Assembly (NCBI GenBank): GCA_016934745.1
Contig: JAFGSF010000056.1
Location: forward strand, 1 to 35,542
DNA: 35,542 nucleotides
Origin: Candidatus Aminicenantota bacterium
GTDB taxonomy: Bacteria > Acidobacteriota > Aminicenantia > UBA2199
Direction of reading: 5' to 3'
Made by a program: the position numbers and the translations under genes
The notes under the pieces: generated by a model
The model's database searches: none
Told to the model about the DNA's origin: nothing
What the model saw: only the letters and a program-made list of their open reading frames with translations
Shown here: one piece after another, positions 24,737-32,907 of the stretch
Layout: each line of letters opens with the position of its first letter
Numbering within the stretch: the first letter of the stretch is position 1

Positions 24737-26020
24737 CTAGCGATTCAGGGTTTTTCTGGATGCGTGGCGCGGCCGTCCCATGTGGCTGCCGCGGTTCGGC
24801 GCACCGTGTGGTTGTCCGGAACGTCGGGAGCGGTTTTCTGGGCCGCGCGGCCTGGCGGCCGCCTTAAAGATCATGCCGCGGCTTTTATCGCGCACGAAAA
24901 GGTTTTCTTCGGCGAAAACGGCGGGGATTTTCATGTTGATCAGTTTCTCGATCGCTTCGAGGTTGCAGACGTATTTTTCGCAGGCCAGTGAAACGGCCTT
25001 GCCGTTCTTGCCGGCGCGGGCGGTGCGGCCGATGCGGTGCACGTAGTTTTCACTGTCGGCCGGCAGATCGAAATTGACCACCATGTCCAGGTCGTCGATG
25101 TGCAACCCGCGGGCGGCCACGTCGGTGGCCACCAGGAAAAAAACCCGTTGGGATTTAAAATCGTTGATGATGCGCAGCCTCCGGCTCTGGGGCAGGTCGC
25201 CGGTCAGGAATTCGCAACGGTAGCCGTTGAATACCAGTTTGCGGCATAACCGTTCAGCGTCACATTTCATGTTGGTAAAAAACAGCACGCTTTTGGGATT
25301 GTCGCGCTTCAGAATGCCCAGCAGCAGGCTAACTTTTTCGCGGCTGCCCACATGGTATAATTCCTGGGTTATGGTGTCCACAGTGATCTGCTCAGGAGTG
25401 ATCTCGATCCGTTCGGGACGGTTCATGTATTCACGGGCGATGCGGATGGCGGGATCGGAGAGGGTGGCGCTAAACAGCATGGTCTGGCGGAGCTTCAGGG
25501 TCGGGACCCGGCGCAGGATCTTGCGGATGTCGGGGAGAAAACCCATATCGAAAAGGCGGTCGGCCTCGTCGATGACCAGGAAGCCGATATCGCGCATGCT
25601 CAGGGTGTCTTTATGCTCCAGGTCGAGCAGGCGGCCCGGAGTGCCAACCATGATGTCCACACCGCGTTTAAGCATGGATTCCTGGTGGTTGTAGCCGACG
25701 CCGCCGTAAAAGCAGCCCACACTGGCGCGTAGGTAGCGGCCGATCAGCTTGGCTTCGGCCTCGATTTGCACCGCCAGTTCGCGGGTCGGGGCGATGATCA
25801 GCGCCTTGCGGCGGCTGGCCTCGGCGACCAGCTGCCCCTGGAAGATGGTGATCAGGAAGGCGGCGGTTTTGCCGGTGCCGGTCTGCGACTGGACGGCGGC
25901 GTCGAGCCCGGTCAGCGTAACGGCCAGGGTCCTTTCCTGGACCGGTGTCAGTTTGGTGAAGCCCATTTCCTGGATCCCGCGCAGCAGCCGGGGATCGAGT
26001 GGTAATTGTTCAAAGGTCAT
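24737..26020 (-). CDS. DEAD-box ATP-dependent RNA helicase (RhlE-like)
   Basis: A 427-residue RNA helicase. Motifs in order: Q motif region GFTKLTPVQ, Walker A QTGTGKT (Lys51), PTRELA, GTPGR, DEAD at 151-154, SAT in LFSATL, then the second domain with VATDVAARGLHIDDLD and HRIGRTARAG. A short basic, Gly/Arg-rich tail follows (RGPENRSRRSGQPHGAPNRG) that would bind RNA nonspecifically. It unwinds short RNA duplexes, usually in ribosome assembly or RNA decay, and is often induced by cold. AGAGGA about ten bases upstream of the ATG is a modest ribosome site. The predicted leader of about 108 bases is long, as in many cold-regulated helicase genes. Cotranscribed with ettA. Confidence 0.93.
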   Translation of the reverse strand: MTFEQLPLDPRLLRGIQEMGFTKLTPVQERTLAVTLTGLDAAVQSQTGTGKTAAFLITIFQGQLVAEASRRKALIIAPTRELAVQIEAEAKLIGRYLRASVGCFYGGVGYNHQESMLKRGVDIMVGTPGRLLDLEHKDTLSMRDIGFLVIDEADRLFDMGFLPDIRKILRRVPTLKLRQTMLFSATLSDPAIRIAREYMNRPERIEITPEQITVDTITQELYHVGSREKVSLLLGILKRDNPKSVLFFTNMKCDAERLCRKLVFNGYRCEFLTGDLPQSRRLRIINDFKSQRVFFLVATDVAARGLHIDDLDMVVNFDLPADSENYVHRIGRTARAGKNGKAVSLACEKYVCNLEAIEKLINMKIPAVFAEENLFVRDKSRGMIFKAAARPRGPENRSRRSGQPHGAPNRGSHMGRPRHASRKTLNR

Positions 26021-26135
26021 TGGTTTTCAAATCCTCTTTTCATTCATTTGATTAAGCGGTTGGGAGTCATGCTGGGAGACTGAAGATAATTTCTATTCGG
26101 TCTGTTTGTTGCAAAGCCCGATCTCTTAATGAAAA

Positions 26136-26164
26136 ATAATAACGCAAAAAAATTACTTTGTCAA
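26136..26164 (-). promoter_or_regulatory. Promoter of the helicase-ettA operon
   Basis: On the minus strand: TTGACA (26164-26159), exactly 17 bases, TATTAT (26141-26136). The leader before the helicase ATG would be about 108 bases. Confidence 0.7.
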
Positions 26165-26320
26165 ATCGCTAGACGATTTCTCCGCGTGGGGGCGATCGCT
26201 GCATTGCCTTGTTGATGATGAAAGAAATCGTGCGGCCCGACAGTACCAATCATCCGCTTCAGCGGATACGATTTGTCTGTCTCCGAATGAGGCGGAGCGC
26301 CCCTGCGTTCGCCGCCCGCC

Positions 26321-26349
26321 TTGTATAAATCCGGCAAATGTGCTAAAAA
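26321..26349 (+). promoter_or_regulatory. Promoter of the glycosyltransferase pair, probably leaderless
   Basis: TTGTAT (26321-26326), 17 bases, TAAAAA (26344-26349). The ATG at 26356 follows six bases after the -10 box and lacks a ribosome-binding site, which fits initiation at the A of the ATG. Confidence 0.45.
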
Positions 26350-26355
26350 TAATGA

Positions 26356-27345
26356 ATGAAAAAGACACTGGTTTCCATCGTCATCCCCGTCTTTAATGAA
26401 GCGGAGAACGTCGGACTGCTGCACAACGAGATTGCCCTGGCGGTCACAAACCGGCCCGAGGATTATGAAATAATTTTTATCGACGACGGCAGCAGTGACG
26501 GATCGCTGGCCGCGTTGAAAAACATTCGCGGTCAGGACGCACGAATCAAGATCATCCAGTTCCGCAAGAATTTCGGGCAGAGCGCTGCCATTTCAGCCGG
26601 TTTCGAATGGTGCCGCGGCGATATCGTCATTGCCATGGACGCCGACCTGCAGAACGATCCGGCCGATATCCCGTTGCTGGTGGACAAGGTCAAGGAGGGA
26701 TTTGATATTGTCAACGGCTGGCGCAAGGATCGCCATGACAAGTGGCTGACCAGGAAATTACCTTCCTTTTTCGGCAACAAGCTCATTTCCTGGATTACCG
26801 GCACCCGGCTGCACGATTACGGCTGCACCTTGCGCGGATTCAGAAAAGATGTGGTCAAGAGTTTGAAATTATACGGCGAGATGCACCGCTACATTCCGGC
26901 CATCGCTTCACGCATGGGCATCCAATCTACCGAGATCACGGTCAACCACCGCGCCCGCCAATTTGGCAAATCCAAGTACGGACTGGGCCGGACTTTCCGG
27001 GTCGTAATCGACCTGATCTCGCTGAAGTTTCTCCTGGCTTATTCCCATCGCCCGTTGCAGATATTCGGCGGTGCCGGTCTGCTGATGATTTTAACGGGCC
27101 TGGTCAGCGGCTCATACTTGACTTATGCCAAATTTGTCCTTAACCAGGGCATCTCCGGCCGGCCGTTGCTGTTTTTTACCTTGTTGATGGTATTTTTGGG
27201 ATTTCAGTCCATTTCGCTCGGGCTGCTGGCCGAAATGCTTTCCCGCATTTATCACGAGGGTTTGGATAAAAATGAATATGCCATTCGCCAACTCATAGGA
27301 TTTACTGATGAAAATATTGATGATCGCTCCCGAACCGTTCTTTGA
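26356..27345 (+). CDS. Family 2 glycosyltransferase, polyprenyl-phosphate sugar transferase type
   Basis: A 329-residue GT2 enzyme. The nucleotide-sugar fold shows IPVFNEAENVG (residues 8-18), IDDGSSDGS, and the metal-binding AMDADLQNDP. Conserved TLRGFRKDV and HRARQFGKSKYG segments follow. Two membrane helices at about 233-255 and 268-291 anchor it, as in DPM1/GtrB/ArnC-type enzymes that transfer a sugar from a nucleotide sugar to undecaprenyl phosphate. The product would be used by a GT-C enzyme elsewhere for glycosylating lipid, polymer or protein. The stop overlaps the next glycosyltransferase start by 38 bases, so the two are coupled. Confidence 0.88.
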   Translation: MKKTLVSIVIPVFNEAENVGLLHNEIALAVTNRPEDYEIIFIDDGSSDGSLAALKNIRGQDARIKIIQFRKNFGQSAAISAGFEWCRGDIVIAMDADLQNDPADIPLLVDKVKEGFDIVNGWRKDRHDKWLTRKLPSFFGNKLISWITGTRLHDYGCTLRGFRKDVVKSLKLYGEMHRYIPAIASRMGIQSTEITVNHRARQFGKSKYGLGRTFRVVIDLISLKFLLAYSHRPLQIFGGAGLLMILTGLVSGSYLTYAKFVLNQGISGRPLLFFTLLMVFLGFQSISLGLLAEMLSRIYHEGLDKNEYAIRQLIGFTDENIDDRSRTVL

Positions 27346-28477
27346 ACCGCGCGGGACTCCCTTTTCCGAATACTTTCGCATCAAAGCGTTATCTGCCCTG
27401 GGACACACCGTGGACCTGGTCACCTATCCATTCGGGGTAGACAAGGAAATCCCGGGCTTGACAATCTTCCGCTGCGGAAAACTGCCCTGGATCAGGTCGG
27501 TGCGCACCGGTCCATCGTCCGCCAAGCTGGGGCTCGATTTATTTCTTTTTTTGAAAGTACTGCGGCAGTTGTGGCGAAAGGATTACGATTTGATTCATAC
27601 TCATGAAGAAGCGAGCTTTATCGGTGTTTTGTGCCAGAAAATGACCAAAATTCCTCATCTGTACGACATGCATTCTTCGCTGGTGCAGCAAATGGAAAAT
27701 TTCAATTTCACCCGCTCGAAAATCATTGTCCGTTTGTTCAAGTTCATTGAGACGGTTTCCCTGCAAAATGCAGCGGCTGTGATTGTCATCTGCCGGACTT
27801 TATTTGACTATGCCGCCGGCATCACCAGCGCCGACAAGCTGACATTGATTGAAAATTTCATGGATGACCGCGCCGGGATCGAGGAAGAGGAAAAATTACG
27901 TCAGGTGCGAAATGAGATCAATCCCGATGGAAAAAAAATAATCATGTACACGGGGACTCTGGAGGCATACCAGGGAATTCCCCTGTTGCTGGACAGCCTG
28001 AGCTTGCTGGGCGATGATTTTCGCCTGGTTTTAATCGGCGGCAAGGAGGCTCAGGTGGCTAAACTGCGGCGGCGCATACTGGAAATGAATCTGGAAAAGC
28101 GGGCCATGGTTTTGGGACAAAAACGTTCCCGTGACATTCCTTATTACCTGCATGCAGCCTCCGTTCTGGTTTCGCCGCGCATCCTGGGTACCAATATTCC
28201 CTTAAAAATTTATTCTTATCTGGCCAGTGGGGTGCCGGTCGTGGCTACGGATCTGCTTACTCATACTCAATCGATCAACAGGGACATCGCCATTCTGGCG
28301 GCCGCCGAGGCAACACCGTTTGCTGCGGCCATTCGTTTGGCCGTCGGACCGCATGGGCAGGTGGTTGCCCGCCGCGCCCTGGACCATTGCCGGCAGCACT
28401 ACAGTTCCAAGCGTTATATTGAATTGGTGGCCAAAGCCTTGGGCCAGGCGGTCCCGCCGGCGTCTATTCGGCAATAA
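27308..28477 (+). CDS. Family 4 (GT-B) glycosyltransferase
   Basis: A 389-residue GT-B enzyme. The N-terminal domain begins MKILMIAPEPFFEPRGTPFSEY and has the acceptor-side HTHEEASFIG. The C-terminal domain has IIMYTGTLEAYQGIPLLLDSL and a late segment, SPRILGTNIPLKIYSYLASGVPVVATDL, characteristic of the nucleotide-sugar site of GT4 enzymes (here the usual Glu-x7-Glu is altered: the segment reads G-T-N-I-P-L-K-I-Y). No membrane helix is evident; it probably acts at the cytoplasmic face of the membrane. GGA shortly upstream of the ATG is a weak ribosome site, with coupling to the overlapping GT2. Sugar and acceptor are unknown. Confidence 0.88.
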   Translation: MKILMIAPEPFFEPRGTPFSEYFRIKALSALGHTVDLVTYPFGVDKEIPGLTIFRCGKLPWIRSVRTGPSSAKLGLDLFLFLKVLRQLWRKDYDLIHTHEEASFIGVLCQKMTKIPHLYDMHSSLVQQMENFNFTRSKIIVRLFKFIETVSLQNAAAVIVICRTLFDYAAGITSADKLTLIENFMDDRAGIEEEEKLRQVRNEINPDGKKIIMYTGTLEAYQGIPLLLDSLSLLGDDFRLVLIGGKEAQVAKLRRRILEMNLEKRAMVLGQKRSRDIPYYLHAASVLVSPRILGTNIPLKIYSYLASGVPVVATDLLTHTQSINRDIAILAAAEATPFAAAIRLAVGPHGQVVARRALDHCRQHYSSKRYIELVAKALGQAVPPASIRQ

Positions 28478-28510
28478 GGATTCATCTGCATTGAGCCCGG
28501 CAGCCTCCAT

Positions 28511-28539
28511 TTGACAAAAAAAAAACGTTATGTTAATAA
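28511..28539 (+). promoter_or_regulatory. Promoter of the phosphatase-kinase-FHA operon
   Basis: TTGACA (28511-28516), 17 bases, TAATAA (28534-28539). It lies just before a strong ribosome site (GGGAGG, 28545-28550) that serves the tiny ORF at 28557 rather than the phosphatase. Confidence 0.6.
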
Positions 28540-28556
28540 GGCTAGGGAGGCTGACA

Positions 28557-28589
28557 ATGACGCATGTCTTTACGGCGGTTTTTGGATGA
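28557..28589 (+). CDS. Candidate 10-residue leader peptide
   Basis: ATG at 28557, seven bases after GGGAGG, encodes MTHVFTAVFG and stops at TGA 28587-28589. This is the only strong ribosome site in the leader of the phosphatase operon. The stop overlaps the next ATG (28586) as ATGA. It may act as a translational relay. Proof that it is translated is lacking. Confidence 0.35.
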   Translation: MTHVFTAVFG

Positions 28590-28663
28590 TGGAACGGGCA
28601 AAACGAATGGCCGACATGTTACGGAACTCCCGGATTTACTCGTTGAAGCAGCTCGGCAATTAA
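28586..28663 (+). CDS. Candidate 25-residue basic peptide, coupled to the leader
   Basis: The frame from ATG 28586 encodes a 25-residue amphipathic, basic peptide (begins MMERAKRMADML, ends KQLGN) and stops at TAA 28661-28663, three bases before the phosphatase ATG. It has no ribosome site of its own; entry would be by reinitiation from the 10-residue ORF. It could be a functional small protein or simply the relay that carries ribosomes to the weakly supported phosphatase start. Confidence 0.3.
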   Translation: MMERAKRMADMLRNSRIYSLKQLGN

Positions 28664-28666
28664 AAC

Positions 28667-30439
28667 ATGGATATTCATTTTTTTGCCAAAACCGATGTTG
28701 GTAAAGTCCGCAACGCCAACGAAGATTTCTTTCTCAGTGAAAAAATCGCTGCCAACGAATTCTTGTTCATTGTTGCCGACGGCATGGGGGGACACCAGGC
28801 CGGGGACGTGGCTTCCAAACTGGCTTCGGAAACATTTGCCGATACTTATAAAAATTTAAGAAAAAAGAGCGCGCCGATTTTTCAGAGCATGGAACAGGCC
28901 ATCCGCAAAGCCAATGCCGTGGTTTTTGAAAAGGCGGCGGCCGACATAAAAAAAAGGGGCATGGGGACGACATTTTCGTCCATGATTATCGAAGATATGA
29001 AAGCATTTATCGCCCATGTGGGGGATTCGCGCATTTATTTGATCCGTAAAAATAAAATTAAAAAAATTACCACGGACCACTCTTTCGTGGAGAAACTGGT
29101 TGAAGAGGGAAGGATATCTCCCGAAGAAGCCCGGGATCATCCTCAGAAAAATGTCCTGTATATGTCCTTGGGAGCCAGGGAAAATCTTTCTCCTGAAGTG
29201 CAACATTCGCTGGTTTTGGAAGATGGCGACGCCTTGATCATGTGCTCGGATGGACTGAGCAACATGGTCACCGATGATGAAATGATGAGACTAGTCATGG
29301 ATTACTATCCCGAGGATGCCGCCAATGCCCTGGTGAAATTGGCTAATGTGAATGGCGGAGCCGATAACATCACGTTGCAGATCGTGCGCCTGGGTTCATT
29401 GGAGATGCTTGAAAAGACCAAGCCGATCCTGGTGGCCAAATCGCGTAAAAAACTTTTCGGCGCTATATCTTTGCTGATCTTGCTGGCCATACTCTCGGCC
29501 TTATGGTACATATTCAAAAATATTTCTCCCGGCGATACTCAAGTTGCCAAGAATGCCGGCAGTGCTTTTCTGGAAGCGGGGCAAAGCAACCACAAAATAC
29601 AAAAAATCAGCGAGATTGATTCCAGTAAACTGCATGCCTTGGATTTGAGCGCTGCCGACTGTCAGTTTCTGATTAACCGAAAGCTCTATTTCACAAAAAG
29701 AAATTCAATGGTTATTTTTAACCTGTTGGATCTATCACTACGGAACATTTCACTGGAAAGCGGATCCCAGCTTGTCCCCGCTGAGTCCAGCGAAACATAT
29801 CTGTTGCGGAGATCCCCGATATTGGCCATCGATTTCCGCTTGCTGATTATGGGCGATCCCAAGCCGCTGTTGATTATTCAAGCAGACAAGCAATTTGATT
29901 TGAAGGAAATAGAATCCAAACGCGTCAGGATTTTCAAGATCGCCAACTTGAAAACCACGATTGTTCCTGATTTTCTCAATGAAAATATTTTTATTTTTCA
30001 CGACCTGAGCAAGTATTACGGCATTAAAAATTGGAAAACATCTGACGGACAGCAGTTTCCTATTCGCGACCTCATCTATTCCGAAACTGCGCGCTTGTTT
30101 TTCAAGAAGGTTGATGGTCAGATGACCATGCTCTTCCATAACCAAGAAAGCGGTCGGGTTGCGGTTTTCAAGCTGCATCCTTTTGGGAAAATGGATGAGT
30201 ACCAGCTACCGATGATGCCGGCGCCACTGTTTATTGAATACTATGCGGATCATTCTTTGCTTTTTTACTATCCCGATCACTGCATCGATATCCGCAGAGG
30301 ACTCAAGGAAACACGTCGTCCCTATCAATTCAATAATTTCCGTTTCACGGTCGAAAAAATCTTAATGGATATGGAAAACGGACAGAAAATGTTCTTCAAT
30401 GACAGCAATAAGTTGTTTTTCCTGAACTGTGAGTCATGA
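28667..30439 (+). CDS. Membrane-tethered PP2C-type Ser/Thr phosphatase with large extracytoplasmic domain
   Basis: A 590-residue protein. Residues 1-243 form a complete PP2C (PPM) domain: Asp20 in RNANED, DGMGGH at 38-43, GDSR at 119-122, SDGLSN with Asp195 and GADN with Asp233 supply the two-metal site. One membrane helix lies at about 264-283. The remaining 300 residues are beta-rich with repeated short strands (propeller-like) and match nothing I recognise; with the catalytic part inside, they would lie outside the membrane and may sense a ligand. It should remove phosphate from targets of the kinase encoded next. The stop overlaps the kinase start as ATGA. Its own start has no strong SD site. 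Confidence 0.88.
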   Translation: MDIHFFAKTDVGKVRNANEDFFLSEKIAANEFLFIVADGMGGHQAGDVASKLASETFADTYKNLRKKSAPIFQSMEQAIRKANAVVFEKAAADIKKRGMGTTFSSMIIEDMKAFIAHVGDSRIYLIRKNKIKKITTDHSFVEKLVEEGRISPEEARDHPQKNVLYMSLGARENLSPEVQHSLVLEDGDALIMCSDGLSNMVTDDEMMRLVMDYYPEDAANALVKLANVNGGADNITLQIVRLGSLEMLEKTKPILVAKSRKKLFGAISLLILLAILSALWYIFKNISPGDTQVAKNAGSAFLEAGQSNHKIQKISEIDSSKLHALDLSAADCQFLINRKLYFTKRNSMVIFNLLDLSLRNISLESGSQLVPAESSETYLLRRSPILAIDFRLLIMGDPKPLLIIQADKQFDLKEIESKRVRIFKIANLKTTIVPDFLNENIFIFHDLSKYYGIKNWKTSDGQQFPIRDLIYSETARLFFKKVDGQMTMLFHNQESGRVAVFKLHPFGKMDEYQLPMMPAPLFIEYYADHSLLFYYPDHCIDIRRGLKETRRPYQFNNFRFTVEKILMDMENGQKMFFNDSNKLFFLNCES

Positions 30440-32283
30440 TCAAGATCGGCGACAAAACCGGGCATTTTCTCATCAAGGCTGAAATCGGCCGGGGCGGGAT
30501 GGGAACCATTTATTTTGCCATCGATACCATGTTGAATCGGGAAGTGGCCTTGAAGGCGATTCATCCGCAGTTGGCTGACAACCAGCAATTGATGGACCGT
30601 TTTAAAATCGAAGCCATGACCCAGGCACGGATGAACCATCCCAATATCGTGACAATCTTCAGTTTCAATAAAATCGACGACCAGTACATTATTGCCATGG
30701 AATATGTCGAAGGTAAAAGCCTCAAAGAGCTTTTGCAGGCGAAAAAGCGGCTTGAATTGTCCGAAGCCATCTCCATTGTCATCCAGGTGGCGGAAGGCCT
30801 GGCTTATGCTCATGCCCACAACGTAATACACCGGGATATCAAGCCTGCCAATATATTGCTGGACAAGGAGAACAAAGTCAAGATTTCTGATTTCGGAATT
30901 GCCAAGGTTTTTGGCGCGGAGGGTTTGACCAAAACCGGCATGATGATGGGAACTCCCTGGTATACCCCTCCCGAACAGATCATGGGCAAAAACATTGATT
31001 TCAGGGCTGATCTTTATTCTCTGGGAGTTACTTTTTATGAATTGCTGACCAGTCGCGTTCCCTTTGATTCGGAAACCAATTCCGAATTTCAGATTCAAAA
31101 AGCTCATTTGGAAACGCCGCCACCGCGGCCGTCGATCTACAATCCGCAGATTGGCGTCAAGCTCGAGAATATTATCCTGCAAGCCCTGCAAAAAAAAGTT
31201 GAAAAGCGCTTTCAAAGCGCCGGGGAAATGATTACGGCACTGAAGAAAATTCATCACGAGTCAATCAAACTCGGCCGCTCTGTTTTTACACAGGCCGGTC
31301 AAACGCAATCGCTGGATGTCCCGGCCGTGAAACACCGCTTTTCTCTGCCTGCATTTCTTGCCGTTGCCTTCCTGGTCATCGTGCTGGCCGGGGGGATTTA
31401 TTGGATCACCATGTCCCCTAAAAGCGCTTTGAATGACCGACCGGGCGGCGCTGAGCCGAAAGCACTGCCGCCGGTTGCGGTTGTACAAGAACGTGCCACA
31501 GAGAATCCTGAAAAACTTCCGGCACAAGAAAATATTGAGCCAGCCAGAGCGGAAGAAACACCGCTTCAAGAGATTGTCGCCGCAGGGCAAAACGCAGATG
31601 CCGAAAAAAAAATTCCCGCGTCCCCAGACACGGTCGACGTAAAAACCCCGCTGATCGATACGCCAGTTTCGGCCAGTGAAGATAAAAAAGAATTACCGGA
31701 TAAAGTGGAGCCGCAGGCTACAGAAAAAATAATTCAGGAACAGCCGCTTCAACCCGAACCACTGGGTAGCTTGGACGCTGAATTGATTCGCTTGCGCAGT
31801 TTATTGGCCAAGGGGAATCTGTCTGATGCAGACCGGCTGGCCGATGCCCTACTGCAATCCTCAAACGAAAGCCGGATTTTCCCCATATTGGGCAATGTGA
31901 AATTTTTTCTGAATCAATTCGCTGCTGCCGAGAAAATGTGGCAGAAATCCCTGCAAGCCAATCACCTGATCACCCTGGAGCTGAAGCATATGCATGAGGG
32001 GAGCAGTGACTTTTGTCCGGGCCAGCTTAAATTCAACAATAAAACCATCATGTTCAGCTCCAATACCCGCGGTGACCATAGTTTCGCGCTGCAAACAGGC
32101 ACTGTCAAGTCCATCAGCATGGGGGAAAACCTGGGAATAATCATCAGGGCTAACATTAACGGCATGGAATTGAAAGAAACTTTCATGCTGTTCAGCAAAT
32201 TTAAATTATTGGCAAAAGAAAAATTTCTTGTCGATTTTTTAAACAAATACGTTTTGCCAGGAGGCCAGGTTGAAAAAAAATAA
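30436..32283 (+). CDS. Transmembrane Hanks-type Ser/Thr protein kinase
   Basis: A 615-residue kinase. The kinase domain (about 8-270) is complete: Gly-rich IGRGGMGTIY, Lys40 in VALKAI, Glu59 in the C-helix, HRDIKPANI (132-140, catalytic Asp134), DFG 152-154 and GTPWYTPPEQ. One membrane helix lies at about 303-325. A long Pro/Glu/Ala-rich linker (330-440) follows, then a helical TPR-like stretch (about 445-515). The last 100 residues form a beta domain beginning LKHMHEGSSDFCPGQL, a pattern I associate with PH-like folds. Unlike PASTA kinases it lacks peptidoglycan-binding repeats. It partners the phosphatase upstream and the FHA protein whose start it overlaps. Confidence 0.9.
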   Translation: MIKIGDKTGHFLIKAEIGRGGMGTIYFAIDTMLNREVALKAIHPQLADNQQLMDRFKIEAMTQARMNHPNIVTIFSFNKIDDQYIIAMEYVEGKSLKELLQAKKRLELSEAISIVIQVAEGLAYAHAHNVIHRDIKPANILLDKENKVKISDFGIAKVFGAEGLTKTGMMMGTPWYTPPEQIMGKNIDFRADLYSLGVTFYELLTSRVPFDSETNSEFQIQKAHLETPPPRPSIYNPQIGVKLENIILQALQKKVEKRFQSAGEMITALKKIHHESIKLGRSVFTQAGQTQSLDVPAVKHRFSLPAFLAVAFLVIVLAGGIYWITMSPKSALNDRPGGAEPKALPPVAVVQERATENPEKLPAQENIEPARAEETPLQEIVAAGQNADAEKKIPASPDTVDVKTPLIDTPVSASEDKKELPDKVEPQATEKIIQEQPLQPEPLGSLDAELIRLRSLLAKGNLSDADRLADALLQSSNESRIFPILGNVKFFLNQFAAAEKMWQKSLQANHLITLELKHMHEGSSDFCPGQLKFNNKTIMFSSNTRGDHSFALQTGTVKSISMGENLGIIIRANINGMELKETFMLFSKFKLLAKEKFLVDFLNKYVLPGGQVEKK

Positions 32284-32878
32284 TTTTTCAGTGCTGGCGG
32301 ATACTAATCGCCGCCATTGTTTTTGCAAACCCTCTGTCTCCATGCGCTGCAGCGCCGGTTTTTCATTGTTGAATTTTTGGCAGGAAAACAGTTCCCCATT
32401 GATTTTAGCCGCACTCGCCGTGATCGTGATTGCCATTCTGGTCTGGGTTGTTATTCATCGCCGGCGCCAAGCCTTTCCCGAAATTAAATTTGAGGTTAAA
32501 AACCAGGTCCCGGAAAAAGACATCACGCTGATTGAGAGCCAGCCTGAAAAAGTTTCCCGCTCTGCCCCCCTTCCGGGAATTTTCGGAAAAATAGAGGTGC
32601 TGGTCAACAACCAGCAAATCAATACATATCTGGTCACCGACAATCCGCTGACAATCGGTCGCGATCCCGCCCAGGCTCTGGCCATCATTCAGGAAGCGAT
32701 TGTTTCCAAGCTCCATTGTTCCATCTTCTCTCGCAACGGGCAGGTAGTCATCAAGGATCTCAACTCGACCAATGGAACCTATGTAAACGGAGAAAAGGTA
32801 AGCGAACAGGAATTACAAGATAACGATGTCGTGTTTCTTGGGAAAAAAGGAACCATAAAAATTATTTTTCATAGATAG
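32270..32878 (+). CDS. Membrane-anchored FHA-domain protein
   Basis: A 202-residue protein. A membrane helix is at about 43-62, and a forkhead-associated domain at about 107-200, with the phosphothreonine-binding residues Arg131 (TIGRDP), Ser146 and His149 (VSKLHCSI) and Asn168 (STNGTYVNG). It would recruit phosphorylated targets of the neighbouring kinase to the membrane. Translation starts at TTG 32270; AGGAGG at 32259-32264 sits five bases upstream, inside the kinase gene, and the reading frames overlap by 14 bases. The N-terminal 40 residues contain three Cys (17, 19, 27) of unknown use. Confidence 0.88.
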   Translation: MKKNNFSVLADTNRRHCFCKPSVSMRCSAGFSLLNFWQENSSPLILAALAVIVIAILVWVVIHRRRQAFPEIKFEVKNQVPEKDITLIESQPEKVSRSAPLPGIFGKIEVLVNNQQINTYLVTDNPLTIGRDPAQALAIIQEAIVSKLHCSIFSRNGQVVIKDLNSTNGTYVNGEKVSEQELQDNDVVFLGKKGTIKIIFHR

Positions 32879-32907
32879 TGGATCGAAAGGACCCAAAATT
32901 TAAAATG

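Larger units (their letters stand above)
26021..26355. other. 335-base divergent intergenic region with several dyads
   Basis: No gene is supported. It holds the promoters for the helicase (-) and glycosyltransferase (+) genes. Two perfect inverted repeats are present: AAATCG-CTAGA-CGATTT (26163-26179), overlapping the helicase -35 edge, and ATCCGCT-TC-AGCGGAT (26252-26267). A further short stem CTCCG/CGGAG (26281-26285 with 26292-26296) is seen. Two minus-strand open frames here (up to 87 codons) show no family features. Confidence 0.5.

Noticed and set aside
26153..26424. Two minus-strand frames of 71 and 87 codons
   Set aside because: No ribosome sites or family features; they overlap the helicase promoter and the glycosyltransferase start.
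30325..31257. 310-codon open frame on the minus strand
   Set aside because: Antisense to the kinase domain, whose catalytic motifs are complete.
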